NCBI RefSeq assembly: GCF_012926525.1
Contig: NZ_JABBNI010000007.1
Span: forward strand, 62,001-126,000
Direction of reading: 5' to 3'
Source of the DNA: Clostridium muellerianum
Lineage (GTDB): Bacteria > Bacillota > Clostridia > Clostridiales > Clostridiaceae
DNA length: 64,000 nt
Below are positions 24,985-34,111 of the stretch, in pieces; positions within the stretch are counted from its first letter, which is position 1, and every line of letters begins with the position of its first letter. The position numbers were made by a program, and so were the translations under genes. Below the pieces are notes generated by a model. That model had not been told where the DNA came from. It worked only from the letters and a program-made list of their open reading frames with translations, and made no database searches.

Positions 24985-26562
24985 ATGGATTATGGAAACA
25001 CTTTTAATCACAATTCATACGATAAATCTAAAAATGAAACTACAAGTTTAAAGCAAGAGAAACAAAAGATATCTAAATCTATTGATGATATTAAAAGCGA
25101 TTTACAATATATATTTTCAGACTGCAGTGATTTTGTTTATAGGGAAATAGAATTAAAAGAATCTCAGATAAAGATTATTATGGCTTATATTAATGGCCTT
25201 ATAGATAACAATATAGTCAATACGGATATATTGAGGCCTCTTACTGTTGAATTAAAGCTAAGCAGTTTAAGTAGTGAACTTAGTAAAAACAATATAATAA
25301 ATATGCTAAAAAAGCATTTATTAAGTATAAGTGAAATTCAGGAGACGAAAGACTTTAGAGGATCAGTTCAATATATTCTTTCAGGATATGTGGTTTTATA
25401 TATAGATGGTTTGGAAACGGCACTTGTGGCAGCAGCACAAGCATGGGCATCTAGAAGTGTAGGACCACCAGAAACAGAGGTAGTGGTAAGAGGACCAAGG
25501 GAAGGTTTTGTTGAAACTTTAAGAGTAAATACTTCTCTTTTAAGAAGAAAAATTAAAAATCCTAATTTAAAATTTGAAAATATAGTGTTAGGGGAACAAA
25601 CTAATACATCTGTTTCTATTTGCTATATAAAAGGAATAGCTGATGAAAGAATTGTTGACATTGTAAGAAAAAGACTAAATAATATTAAAATTGATGCTAT
25701 TTTGGAATCAGGTTACATAGAGGAATTAATAGAAGATCACCCATTGTCACTATTTCCAACAGTAGGTAATACAGAAAAACCAGATATTGCTGCAGCAAAG
25801 ATTTTAGAAGGAAGAGTAGCTATAATTTGTGATGGAACTCCCTTTGTACTAACTGTACCTTTTCTGTTTATAGAACCATTACAATCAAGTGAAGACTATT
25901 ACTCTAGACCATATTTAGCTTCAATAATTAGAATTTTAAGGCTGTTAGCATTACTAATCTCTACTACATTACCAGCCTTTTATGTTGCCTTAGTGGCTTT
26001 TCATCCAAATGTTATTCCATTTAAATTACTTTTAACTATGGCGGCTTCAAAGGAAGGAATTCCTTTTTCTCCAATTATTGAGTCTCTTATTATGATAGTT
26101 TCTTTTGAAATTTTACGAGAAGCTGGAATTAGAATGCCAAGACCTGTGGGGCAGGCTGTAAGTATTGTTGGTGCATTAGTATTAGGAGATGCAGCTGTTA
26201 AGTCAGGACTTGTCAGTAATCCAATGGTTATAGTTACTGCATTAACAGCTATAACAAGTTTTATTGTTCCACCATTAGGAGGTACTGTTCCTATCCTTAG
26301 GGTATTTTTACTGATTGCTGCCAATATTTTAGGTTATATGGGTATTATTCTTGCATGGATTGTAATAATTATTCATCTAACTTCATTGAGATCCTTTGGA
26401 GTACCTTATTTAAGTCCTTTGGCACCTATGAATTTTTCAGATTTAAAAGATACAGTTGTGAGAGTACCAATATGGGCAATGTTTATAAGACCAAGATCTT
26501 TAATAAGATATGGTAACAATAAAAAACGGATGAAAATTGATATTAGAAAGAAAGTAAATTAA
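24985..26562 (+). CDS. Spore germination receptor A subunit (GerA/GerKA family)
   Basis: A 525-residue GerA-family protein. The long hydrophilic N-terminal domain (about 1-300) holds VVRGPREGFVETLRVNTSLLRRKI, the family signature. The C-terminal part has five or so membrane segments (for example LLALLISTTLPAFYVALVAF). It sits in the spore inner membrane and forms the germinant-gated receptor with B and C subunits. The operon order here is A-C-D-B. Expression is expected in the forespore. The germinant is unknown. Confidence 0.92.
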   Translation: MDYGNTFNHNSYDKSKNETTSLKQEKQKISKSIDDIKSDLQYIFSDCSDFVYREIELKESQIKIIMAYINGLIDNNIVNTDILRPLTVELKLSSLSSELSKNNIINMLKKHLLSISEIQETKDFRGSVQYILSGYVVLYIDGLETALVAAAQAWASRSVGPPETEVVVRGPREGFVETLRVNTSLLRRKIKNPNLKFENIVLGEQTNTSVSICYIKGIADERIVDIVRKRLNNIKIDAILESGYIEELIEDHPLSLFPTVGNTEKPDIAAAKILEGRVAIICDGTPFVLTVPFLFIEPLQSSEDYYSRPYLASIIRILRLLALLISTTLPAFYVALVAFHPNVIPFKLLLTMAASKEGIPFSPIIESLIMIVSFEILREAGIRMPRPVGQAVSIVGALVLGDAAVKSGLVSNPMVIVTALTAITSFIVPPLGGTVPILRVFLLIAANILGYMGIILAWIVIIIHLTSLRSFGVPYLSPLAPMNFSDLKDTVVRVPIWAMFIRPRSLIRYGNNKKRMKIDIRKKVN

Positions 26563-26564
26563 TT

Positions 26565-27752
26565 ATGAAGATAAAGAAATACATATTTTATATTCTTATT
26601 ATTTGTTTTACTTTAAGCAGCACAATAACAGGTTGCTGGAATAATGTGGATTTAACGAAACGATCCATTGCTGTTGCCATAGGAATAGATAAAAATGATA
26701 ATGGTAAAATTGAAGTTACAGTACAAGTGGTAAATTCTCAGCAAATGAAAGGAACTACAGAAGCAGGTTTAAGCAGTAAGGAAAACGCAGTATGGACTTT
26801 GTCCAGTACTGGCGAAACCACCTTTGATTCTATTAGAAACCTTCTAAAATCAATTAATCGAAAATTATTTATAACAGATGTCCAAATTATAGTTATTGGA
26901 GAGAAACTTGCAAGAACAGGACTAATGGAAACTTTGGATTTTTTTGAAAGAGATCAGGAATCCAATATTCAAGCATATGTGCTTATAGCAAAAAATACAA
27001 CTGCAAAAAATATAATAAATGCAAAAACAAAAATATCTCAAATTCCAGCAAGTCATATTGCTGAAACATTGAAAAATAATACTGCCCTTTCCAAGACACG
27101 AGATATTAAGTTATTTGATTTGATGAAGGATTTAAGAGGTAAAGGAAAGAATGTAGTTATTGGTACAATACAGTCAGAAAATGATGAAGGAAAAGCTTTA
27201 GTAGAAAATATGAAAATAGAGGGTGCTGCTGCTTTTGAAAAAGATAAGCTAGTTGGCTGGCTTGATGCAAAGCAGATAAGAGCATTACTTTTTGCAGAGG
27301 GTAAGGTAAAAAGCACAATTATTAACTTTTCTCACCCAGATGAGGAAAAAAAGGAGTTTTCCATTGAGGTACTGCGTTCTAAGAAAAAAGAAAGTGTAAC
27401 ATTTGCTAATAATAAACCAAGGTTTAATATTAAAATTAAATTAGATGGTAATATTGGTGAACAGATTGATGCTGAAGATTTTACAGTTTCAGATAAACTT
27501 AAAGTGCTTGAAACTCAGTCTGAAAAAGTTGTTGAAAGAGAACTGACAGATGTTATAAATTATGCAAAAAAAGATTTAAAAAGTGACATCTTTGGATTTG
27601 GTGAAATATTGCATAAGAAATATCCTGAAGAGTGGAAAAAACTAAGTAGTGATTGGAATAAAAAAGGGTTTAGTGAAGCAGAAGTTAATATAGACATAAC
27701 TACAAAAATTCGTGGCTCAGGATATATTTCAAAACCAACAAAACCTGAATAA
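26565..27752 (+). CDS. Spore germination receptor C subunit, Ger(x)C lipoprotein
   Basis: A 395-residue lipoprotein. The signal peptide has hydrophobic FYILIICFTLSSTI and the lipobox TITGCW, with Cys at about residue 23. After it comes WNNVDLTKRSIAVAIGIDK, the usual GerC start. It is lipid-anchored on the outer face of the spore inner membrane. It starts two bases after the A subunit stop, so translation is coupled. Confidence 0.9.
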   Translation: MKIKKYIFYILIICFTLSSTITGCWNNVDLTKRSIAVAIGIDKNDNGKIEVTVQVVNSQQMKGTTEAGLSSKENAVWTLSSTGETTFDSIRNLLKSINRKLFITDVQIIVIGEKLARTGLMETLDFFERDQESNIQAYVLIAKNTTAKNIINAKTKISQIPASHIAETLKNNTALSKTRDIKLFDLMKDLRGKGKNVVIGTIQSENDEGKALVENMKIEGAAAFEKDKLVGWLDAKQIRALLFAEGKVKSTIINFSHPDEEKKEFSIEVLRSKKKESVTFANNKPRFNIKIKLDGNIGEQIDAEDFTVSDKLKVLETQSEKVVERELTDVINYAKKDLKSDIFGFGEILHKKYPEEWKKLSSDWNKKGFSEAEVNIDITTKIRGSGYISKPTKPE

Positions 27753-27766
27753 ATGGGGTACTAATT

Positions 27767-27973
27767 ATGATAATTATAATTATGCTAATTTTTATTGCCA
27801 TAGTATCTTTTGATGTACCAGAACTATTAAAAGTAAAAAAAAAGGCAAAAGTATTAGCTATATACTTTGTTTTTACAATTATCAATGTTTGGTTAAGTGT
27901 ACTTATTGTTCTTGATAAAGCACCATTAAGCCCTTCTATTTTTATTGAAAAAGTAGTTAAATTTATATTTTAA
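27767..27973 (+). CDS. Small two-helix membrane protein, Ger receptor D-type subunit
   Basis: A 68-residue protein with two hydrophobic segments (MIIIIMLIFIAIVSF and VLAIYFVFTIINVWLSVLIV) separated by a basic loop. Small two-helix D subunits are known in several Bacillus and Clostridium ger operons and tune receptor activity. It lies 14 bp after the C gene and 9 bp before the B gene, so operon membership is clear. The assignment rests on size, topology and place. Confidence 0.75.
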   Translation: MIIIIMLIFIAIVSFDVPELLKVKKKAKVLAIYFVFTIINVWLSVLIVLDKAPLSPSIFIEKVVKFIF

Positions 27974-27982
27974 GGAGATAAA

Positions 27983-29053
27983 ATGGTTAAAGGTGTAAAA
28001 ATTTCAAAAATCCAATTATTTTTATTGATTATCGGTTTTTTATATTCTAATACAGTTATTATAAATCCCGTAAAAGGAGCACTTCAGGATATTTGGATTG
28101 CATATATACTAGCATTGGCTGGAGGATTTGCTTTATTGAGTGTTTATTTAGGTATAGCCAAATTAAATCCTTATAAAACACTTATACAGATTTTAATAGA
28201 CACCTTTGGAAAAATAGCAGGTATAATAATATCAATTGCATATATATGGTATTTTATTCATATTTCTGCACTTGTTTTAAGAGATTTTGGAGAGTATATG
28301 ATTACTACTACTTTTCCAGAGACACCTATTGCATTTGTTATGGGTGCTCTTTCACTAATAATTGCCATTGCACTTAAGAAGGGGTTTGAAGTTGTAGCAA
28401 GAACTAATGAGTTAATGATGTTAGTACTACCTTTATTTGTACTGTTTCTTATTGTTGCAAGTGCAGAGCGTTATGATTTCAAAAATCTTTTGCCAGTTTT
28501 GGAAAATGGCTTTGTATTTGTTTTAAAACCGGCTTTTTGCAATCTGACATTTCCTTTTGGTGAACTTGTTGTGTTTTTAATGATATTTCCTTACTTAAAT
28601 AAGCAAGAAAAACTTCTAAAAACTTCTTATTTTGCTCTTGGAGTTGGTGGATTTCTTATTTTTATGTCTATTATAAAAGATTTTTTAGTTCTTGGCTCTG
28701 ATATGATTATAAGAACTCACTTTCCTTCTAATATATCAGCAGAATTAATTCCTAGTATTAATCCTGAACCACTTATCACTGCTAATATGATGATTGGTGG
28801 TGGTGTAAAGGTAGTTATCTGTATATATGCTGCTATAGCAGGTATATCTGAACTTTTTAATCTAAATAATCTTAGAATTTTAGTTATTCCAGTTAGTTCA
28901 TTTGTTCTTATTCTTTCTATTTGGCTGTTTGACAATATATTTGATACACTAAGGTGGGGAGGAGAAGTTTGGCCTTATTATTCCATTCCATTCCAAATAG
29001 TGATTCCACTGCTAATATTTGCAATATCACTTGTTAAACATAGAATTGAATAA
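27983..29053 (+). CDS. Spore germination receptor B subunit (GerB/spore permease family)
   Basis: A 356-residue, roughly ten-helix protein of the amino acid/polyamine/organocation superfamily. It opens with KISKIQLFLLIIGFLYSNTV, the usual GerB start. LLPVLENGF near 165-175 is also common in the family. It is the likely germinant-binding subunit. AAGGAG precedes the ATG. It is the last gene of the receptor operon. Confidence 0.9.
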   Translation: MVKGVKISKIQLFLLIIGFLYSNTVIINPVKGALQDIWIAYILALAGGFALLSVYLGIAKLNPYKTLIQILIDTFGKIAGIIISIAYIWYFIHISALVLRDFGEYMITTTFPETPIAFVMGALSLIIAIALKKGFEVVARTNELMMLVLPLFVLFLIVASAERYDFKNLLPVLENGFVFVLKPAFCNLTFPFGELVVFLMIFPYLNKQEKLLKTSYFALGVGGFLIFMSIIKDFLVLGSDMIIRTHFPSNISAELIPSINPEPLITANMMIGGGVKVVICIYAAIAGISELFNLNNLRILVIPVSSFVLILSIWLFDNIFDTLRWGGEVWPYYSIPFQIVIPLLIFAISLVKHRIE

Positions 29054-29167
29054 AAGTAGTAGATAAAATTGTATGTTTAAATTAATAGTAAAATGTCAGA
29101 TTAAAGCACAAAAAATAGACTGTATGGATTATATGAAAATAAAAAGAAAGAGGAAATAATAAGGATA

Positions 29168-29263
29168 ATGCGGATGATAATTACATATTTTAAATTATTA
29201 GGAGTAATTATAGTTATTGCATTATTATGTATATTAATCCATAATTTAATCACTATGTCTTAA
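29168..29263 (+). CDS. Possible 31-residue membrane peptide
   Basis: A short frame starting MRMIITYFKLLGVIIVIALL and ending TAA at 29261-29263, a single hydrophobic helix with a basic N-terminus. AAGG lies 3 bases before the ATG and GAGGA further up, so initiation is plausible but not convincing. It is 17 bp before the CWB2 gene. It may be a real small protein or leader peptide. Confidence 0.35.
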   Translation: MRMIITYFKLLGVIIVIALLCILIHNLITMS

Positions 29264-29280
29264 GGGGGAACTTTATAATT

Positions 29281-30831
29281 ATGAAAAAAACATTAATTTT
29301 AGGTCTAACAGTATTAATCGCATTAGGCAGCTCTGCATCAGCTTATGCGGATAATGGTTACAACGTTTCTAGATTGTCCGGAAGTGACAGATATAAAACC
29401 TCTGTTAATATTTCAGAAAGCTTTAACAATGGTAATATACAAACCGTAATATTAGCTAATGGTGAAAACTTTCCAGATGCATTGTCTGGCGGCTTACTAT
29501 CAAAAAAATATAATGCACCTATTCTATTAGCAGGATCAACTCCTGGTACAAGTTCTGATGCCTTAGAATATATAAAAAATCATTTAAACAAAAGTGGAAC
29601 TGTGTATGTTTTAGGTGGTACTTCTTCAATAAGCGATGATTCAATAAATTATATAAAGCAGCTGGGCTATAATAATGTAGTAAGATTAGGTGGTCAAAAT
29701 AGGTTTGATACAAGCAAGGCCATACTAAATGATGTAAAAGTTCAAAAGGGAACTCCAGTTATACTTGCTAATGGCTTTGGTTTTGCAGATGCTTTAAGTG
29801 CATCAAGTATAGCTGCCATTAAGGGATATCCAATATTGATGACTGATTCGAAGATTTTGCCTGAAGAAACTAAAGATTTAATAAATGATATACAACCTAA
29901 CCAATTGTACGTAATAGGTGGTACTGGTGTTATTTCTGACAATGTTGTAACACAGGCTAAAGCTATATCTAAATCATTATCTGATGATAAGGTATTTAGA
30001 ATACCTGGTAATAATAGATACGATACTTCTATGAATATATGCAAGTATTTTAATTTGGATTCTGATACTGCAGTATTAGCTAGTGGTGAAAATTTTCCGG
30101 ATGCTTTATCTGGCAGTGCTTTAGCAATAAAATCCAAGGCACCTGTAATACTTACTGATGGACAAGATATATCATCACAAAAATCTTATATAGGTACTAA
30201 AAATTTTAAAAATATAATTTTACTTGGTGGTGCTGGATCAATAGATGTAGTTGCAGAATATAAATTAAAGAGATCAAGTGACATTTCACAGCAAGAAAAA
30301 GATTTTACAAAAAATCTTTTAATTTACTGCGGTAATTTTTATAACAGTACTGAAAGTTTTGGAAATAAGTTTAGTGAATATGGAGAAAGTATTAAAAAAA
30401 TTTCAGCTAACTCAAATACAAGCAGTATACAGGATACAGAAAATTCTTTAAATCAAATTTCAGGTGTTTTTAATAATATGACTTCATGTTTAAATAATTA
30501 TAAACAGACTTTACTTAGTATGAAAAATGAAGTTTCAAGCATGAATGCTCCAGAAAGTTTAAACTCTTTAAAAACCGATTTAGTTAAAAACATTAATTCA
30601 CAAATTGCAAATGTTGATAAATTTACTGGCCTTATCAATAATTATTCAGGTTTAGTTAACTCTCTTAATAATGCTGTAAAGGAAAGAAATTATCAGAAAA
30701 TGTACAGTGCAGTTGCTAAAATAAAAGCAGCTAATACTGAGTTATCTAAATTCAGTACTCAAAATGCAATTTTAAATATGAATAAGTTAAGTGAAAAGAT
30801 AATTACTATTAAAAATATTATGAACTTTTAA
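29281..30831 (+). CDS. Secreted cell wall-binding repeat 2 (CWB2) protein
   Basis: A 516-residue exported protein. The signal peptide is MKKTLILGLTVLIALGSSAS-AYA. Three tandem CWB2 repeats span about 28-330, each with the pattern R-x-x-G-x-x-R-Y/F-x-T-S and V-I-L-A-x-G-x-x-F-P-D-A-L-S-G (residues 35-60, 145-170, 240-275). Such triplets bind the anionic wall polymer and anchor clostridial surface proteins. The C-terminal part (about 340-516) is a helical region with no known domain. AAGGGGGAA precedes the ATG. It is probably an independent surface protein rather than part of the germination operon. Confidence 0.88.
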   Translation: MKKTLILGLTVLIALGSSASAYADNGYNVSRLSGSDRYKTSVNISESFNNGNIQTVILANGENFPDALSGGLLSKKYNAPILLAGSTPGTSSDALEYIKNHLNKSGTVYVLGGTSSISDDSINYIKQLGYNNVVRLGGQNRFDTSKAILNDVKVQKGTPVILANGFGFADALSASSIAAIKGYPILMTDSKILPEETKDLINDIQPNQLYVIGGTGVISDNVVTQAKAISKSLSDDKVFRIPGNNRYDTSMNICKYFNLDSDTAVLASGENFPDALSGSALAIKSKAPVILTDGQDISSQKSYIGTKNFKNIILLGGAGSIDVVAEYKLKRSSDISQQEKDFTKNLLIYCGNFYNSTESFGNKFSEYGESIKKISANSNTSSIQDTENSLNQISGVFNNMTSCLNNYKQTLLSMKNEVSSMNAPESLNSLKTDLVKNINSQIANVDKFTGLINNYSGLVNSLNNAVKERNYQKMYSAVAKIKAANTELSKFSTQNAILNMNKLSEKIITIKNIMNF

Positions 30832-30840
30832 TTTTACTAA

Positions 30841-30999
30841 GGCATCTGAAAGAAAATAATAAGTCCAGATGCGAAGGATATTTTGCGTCAGGCAAGGAGG
30901 CAGGTTCCGCAGATAGTTTTGAACTATCTAAGGGTTCTGCCGACGCCGCATGACACAAAATAGACTAGTAGATGGACTTATTATTTTTTTGAAGATGCA
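30841..30999. repeat. Long foldback element with structured insert
   Basis: The ends GGCATCTGAAAGAAAATAAT and TTATTATTTTTTTGAAGATGC are the same as those of the 63-bp element at 2929-2991. The 95-bp interior is itself structured: ATTTTGCGTCA pairs with TGACACAAAAT, GGCAGGTTCC with GGGTTCTGCC, and AGATAGTTTTGAACTATCT forms the apical hairpin. It looks like a mobile non-autonomous element or a multi-stem RNA. It starts 10 bp after the CWB2 stop and may end that transcript. Confidence 0.6.
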
Positions 31000-31033
31000 T
31001 AAGTTTAAATATCAAGATAAAAGCTCAAATAAA

Positions 31034-31064
31034 AAGCCAATGCTTAACAACTAAGCATTGGCTT
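31034..31064 (-). terminator. Intrinsic terminator of the 6S-like/SRP RNA locus
   Basis: A perfect 13-bp stem AAGCCAATGCTTA/TAAGCATTGGCTT with a 5-base loop, followed on the minus strand by TTTTTATTTG. It lies about 20 bp beyond the last stem of the 6S-like RNA. Confidence 0.75.
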
Positions 31065-31084
31065 GAAATTTCTAAACAACATCC

Positions 31085-31256
31085 AAAATATCGGTACTCT
31101 GATTTTGACACCTATGTCTCCATAGGTGGGTATCCTCATAGATGTATCAATCGCCTTCAATGCCGTAAAAGGACTCACAAGAAAGTACATTTCTTCATCT
31201 AATTATTGGATTCCCTTAAATTAAATGTAGGTTCAAAATAAGAGCTTAACGAGTAT
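31085..31256 (-). ncRNA. ssrS: Structured RNA, probable 6S RNA (ssrS-like)
   Basis: On the minus strand CTCTTATTTTGA (31244-31233) closes with TCAAAATCAGAG (31108-31097), one mismatch in 12. An internal hairpin, CACCTATG-GAGA-CATAGGTG, lies near the 3' side and long A+T-rich unpaired stretches lie between. A 170-190 nt RNA with a closing stem, large open bubble and terminal arms is the 6S architecture, and the sequence feels like clostridial 6S. No coding frame is present. It lies 25 bp after the SRP RNA and before a strong terminator. The 6S identity is from memory of the family and would need a covariance-model search. Confidence 0.55.
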
Positions 31257-31280
31257 TTCAGAACTATTATTTATGTATAT

Positions 31281-31544
31281 CGTGCACCCACTGTCGACAA
31301 ATAATCTACTAACGTTACAGATCTAGTTAGCTCAAACCAGGTTGTTCCACGGTACTCAGAAGTGATCACTTACCGCTGCTTCCTTCCGGATCTGACGGAG
31401 TTTGTGAGCTTCTGCTGCATGGGACCCAATTCTCAATACCACTTTGATCAGGCAGACTAAACAGATTAAAGCCTATAGTGGGAATTCAATCCTGCTGTAG
31501 CGGATTGCAGGTTACAGGGCACCGCTAGCTCCCCATCTAGCACG
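31281..31544 (-). ncRNA. ffs: SRP RNA, Bacillota large type (scRNA)
   Basis: The universal SRP domain core GTCAGATCCGGAAGGAAGCAGC region is present on the minus strand near 31371-31394, here with A for the usual G in the loop flank. The 5' part GTGCTAGATGGGGAGCTAGC and 3' part GGGTGCACG give the Alu-type domain and the closing helix of the roughly 265-nt Gram-positive form. CCTGGTTTGAGCTAAC also matches this class. The RNA binds Ffh and targets membrane proteins. It is normally next to dnaX in clostridia; here it is elsewhere. Confidence 0.95.
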
Positions 31545-31584
31545 AATTTTATTTTTAAATTTGTTATTCTTTTGCTGTGAAAAT

Positions 31585-31613
31585 ATAATAACATAATTTA
31601 AATCCTTATTCAA
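31585..31613 (-). promoter_or_regulatory. Promoter of the SRP RNA gene
   Basis: On the minus strand TTGAAT (31613-31608), a 17-bp spacer and TATTAT (31590-31585). The start would be about 35 bases before the mature 5' end, consistent with a processed precursor. Confidence 0.6.
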
Positions 31614-31648
31614 GGGATATATGGATAGTAATTATTACCTACTTAATT

Positions 31649-31801
31649 TTAAACATTTAAATTATTACTTAGAATAAAATTCAACTCTTTTTTAAAAGGG
31701 TCAAATTCTATTAAAGTAGCTTCTACATCATTACTTATCCTGATTTTATAATTATTATTGTAAACATCTATTATTTCCATTTTAAATAGCAGCATTTTCA
31801 T
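31649..31801 (-). CDS. Small 50-residue protein, unknown
   Basis: The frame starts MKMLLFKMEIIDVYNNNYK and ends NNLNV with TAA at 31649-31651. The composition (I-R-I-S-N-D-V-E-A-T-L-I-E-F-D-P-F) looks protein-like rather than random A+T sequence. The ribosome site is weak (AGGTG about 14 bases upstream). A shortened, broken version of the same sequence is recognisable at about 36178-36260, which argues that this was once a real repeated gene. Function is unknown. Confidence 0.4.
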   Translation of the reverse strand: MKMLLFKMEIIDVYNNNYKIRISNDVEATLIEFDPFKKELNFILSNNLNV

Positions 31802-32153
31802 AGGAAATGTATTTCACACCTTTCAAAGCCTTATTCTAAATTGGTTCATTTCTTATTTTCATTCTAATACTTATTAGAAATTTTCTCAATTTATCTTGTG
31901 CTATTTTTATTCTAGCAGAAATATATCTTAATATAAAATATCCTTTACTATGAAAACAAATAAATGTAAAACTATATTAATATTTTCATTGGCAGCTGTG
32001 AAGTAAGCTGCGAAAGGTATACATTAATTAGGTATTTATGGATGTTTTTATCTTTAAATAGCAATACTTTCTTTGCTTTAGGATATTAAAAGTGAGTCGT
32101 CAGAAAATAACATTTCTGTTATACTGGGGTTAACAGGAACAGGAGGGAATCAT

Positions 32154-33083
32154 ATGTCAGAACAGAAGTGTCAGGAAGAGTACATACGAAGAATTCATAA
32201 AGTGCAGGATTACATCGAAAATCATTTAGAACAATATCCGTCTATTGAGGAGCTTGCTGATGCTGCAGGGTTTTCAAAATATCATTTCAGCCGGATTTTT
32301 CAGGGCATATTACATGAACCGTTAGCTCATTATGTGAATCGGATTCGCATGGAGAGGGCACTTTTTTTGCTGGCACACCGAACAGATAAAAATATGACGG
32401 ACATTGCCTATGAACTGGGATATACGGATTCAGCTGTATTTTCCCGAGCATTTAAGAATTATTATGGTGTAAGTCCAAGAGAATACCGGAAGGAATATAG
32501 CAAGAATTGCAAAGATTCTTTTTTATTGTCTGAGTATAATAAGAACACAGCAAAGAAAGAATGGGCAGGCAATCTGTTTCCCGTGACTGGGCAGATTACC
32601 ATAGAAAACCTGGAGGAGAAACAAGTCGCTTATGTGAGACATACAGGTACCTATGAGACATTAGCAAAAGAGTATGTTAATCTGATGCAGACGTTATTTG
32701 CTCATGCAAAGAAGCAGAACCTTCTTGTAGATGGTAAAAACTTACTACTTGCCATGTATCATGACAATCCGGAATTTGGGGAGGAGAGCCAGTTTCGTAC
32801 CAGTCTGTGTCTGACGGTGCCAGAGGACATTGGGGTTCAGGAAGATGGAATCCTTGGAACGATGAAGTTAGAAGGAGGTCTGTATGCGGTGGGACATTTT
32901 CAGATTCAGCAGGAACAGTACAGTGATGCCTGGAATTACATGTACCAGGAGTGGATCACGGGCAGTGGTTATGTTCCAAGAAACTCCTATCCATTTGAAG
33001 TGTATCGCAACGATGCTCGTGTAAGTGAGAGCCATATCCATGAGGTGGATATATACATTCCCATTGAGCCTATTCTTTTCTAA
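32154..33083 (+). CDS. AraC family regulator with GyrI-like effector-binding domain
   Basis: A 309-residue protein. Two helix-turn-helix motifs fill residues 10-115 (SIEELADAAGFSKYHFSRIF and MTDIAYELGYTDSAVFSRAF, then G-V-S-P-R-E-Y-R). A SOUL/GyrI-like ligand-binding domain follows from about 145 (YVRHTGTYETL onward). Such proteins sense drugs or hydrophobic ligands. AGGAGGGAATCAT precedes the ATG. Its base composition is clearly richer in G+C than its neighbours, which suggests recent transfer. The serine hydrolase gene 30 bp downstream is a likely target or partner. Confidence 0.88.
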   Translation: MSEQKCQEEYIRRIHKVQDYIENHLEQYPSIEELADAAGFSKYHFSRIFQGILHEPLAHYVNRIRMERALFLLAHRTDKNMTDIAYELGYTDSAVFSRAFKNYYGVSPREYRKEYSKNCKDSFLLSEYNKNTAKKEWAGNLFPVTGQITIENLEEKQVAYVRHTGTYETLAKEYVNLMQTLFAHAKKQNLLVDGKNLLLAMYHDNPEFGEESQFRTSLCLTVPEDIGVQEDGILGTMKLEGGLYAVGHFQIQQEQYSDAWNYMYQEWITGSGYVPRNSYPFEVYRNDARVSESHIHEVDIYIPIEPILF

Positions 33084-33113
33084 CATGCTGCAAATTTATT
33101 TAGAGGTGATCAT

Positions 33114-34094
33114 ATGAATCAAACAAAAAAGATGTGGTTAGAAAAGACAATAAACAGTAGCTATAACAATACTGCAGGCATAATTGTACTGAAAGACGGT
33201 AAAACACTATATGAAAACTACTTTAATGGATATACAGCTGCTAGCAACCTCCATGTTTTTTCAGTGACAAAAAGTATTATTTCCATATTGATTGGTATTG
33301 CCATAGACAAAGGTTATATAAAAAGTATCAACCAAAAAGTATTAGAGTTTTTCCCTGATTATGCAGTAAAAGGAGGAGAAAAAACAATACAGAATGTTAC
33401 ACTTAAAGATATGCTGACAATGACAGCTCCGTATAAATATGAGTCAGAACCCTACACAGAGTATTTTACAAGCCATAACTGGGTAAATAGTGCGCTTGAT
33501 TTATTAGGAGGAAGGGGAAAGATAGGAGAATTTAGATACACTCCGCTCATAGGACCAGATATTTTTTCTGGTATTCTTGTAAAAACAACTGGACAATCTG
33601 TGCTTGATTTTGCAACAGAATACTTATTCTCACCAATTGGCATTAATGTTTGTGGCAATGTAGTTTTTCGTAATAAGGAGGAACAACTTGCCTGGTATAA
33701 AGAGAAAGATGTTAGGGGCTGGGTTGCGGACCCGCAAGGAGTAAATACAGCAGGTTGGGGTCTTACCTTGACACCTATGGATATGGCAAAAATAGGTAAG
33801 TTGTATTTAAATAAAGGAATATGGAATGGTAAACAAATTGTACCGGCATGGTGGATAGAGGAGAGTACAAAAGAACATAGTAGGTGGGGCAAGCTGTTAT
33901 ATGGCTATCTGTGGTGGATTATTGATGATAAAGAACATATCTATGCAGCTATGGGAGATGGAGGAAATGTGATTTATGTCAATACAAAGAATAAAATGGT
34001 AGTTTCTATTGCTTCTCTTTTTATGCCGAATGCTGAGGATAGAATAAAACTTATTAAAGAGTATATTGAACCAATGTTTGAGGATTGTGTATAG
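33114..34094 (+). CDS. Serine hydrolase, beta-lactamase (class C)/esterase family
   Basis: A 326-residue protein of the penicillin-binding-protein-like hydrolases. The catalytic SxxK is in FSVTKSIISILIG near residue 54. WGLTLTPMDMAKIGKLYLNKG and the W-W-I-D-D segment are typical. The N-terminus has no signal peptide, so it is cytosolic and more likely an esterase or amidase than a lactamase. GAGGTGATC precedes the ATG, 30 bp after the AraC gene; probably co-transcribed. Confidence 0.85.
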   Translation: MNQTKKMWLEKTINSSYNNTAGIIVLKDGKTLYENYFNGYTAASNLHVFSVTKSIISILIGIAIDKGYIKSINQKVLEFFPDYAVKGGEKTIQNVTLKDMLTMTAPYKYESEPYTEYFTSHNWVNSALDLLGGRGKIGEFRYTPLIGPDIFSGILVKTTGQSVLDFATEYLFSPIGINVCGNVVFRNKEEQLAWYKEKDVRGWVADPQGVNTAGWGLTLTPMDMAKIGKLYLNKGIWNGKQIVPAWWIEESTKEHSRWGKLLYGYLWWIIDDKEHIYAAMGDGGNVIYVNTKNKMVVSIASLFMPNAEDRIKLIKEYIEPMFEDCV

Positions 34095-34111
34095 TTAAAG
34101 CATAATGCGAC

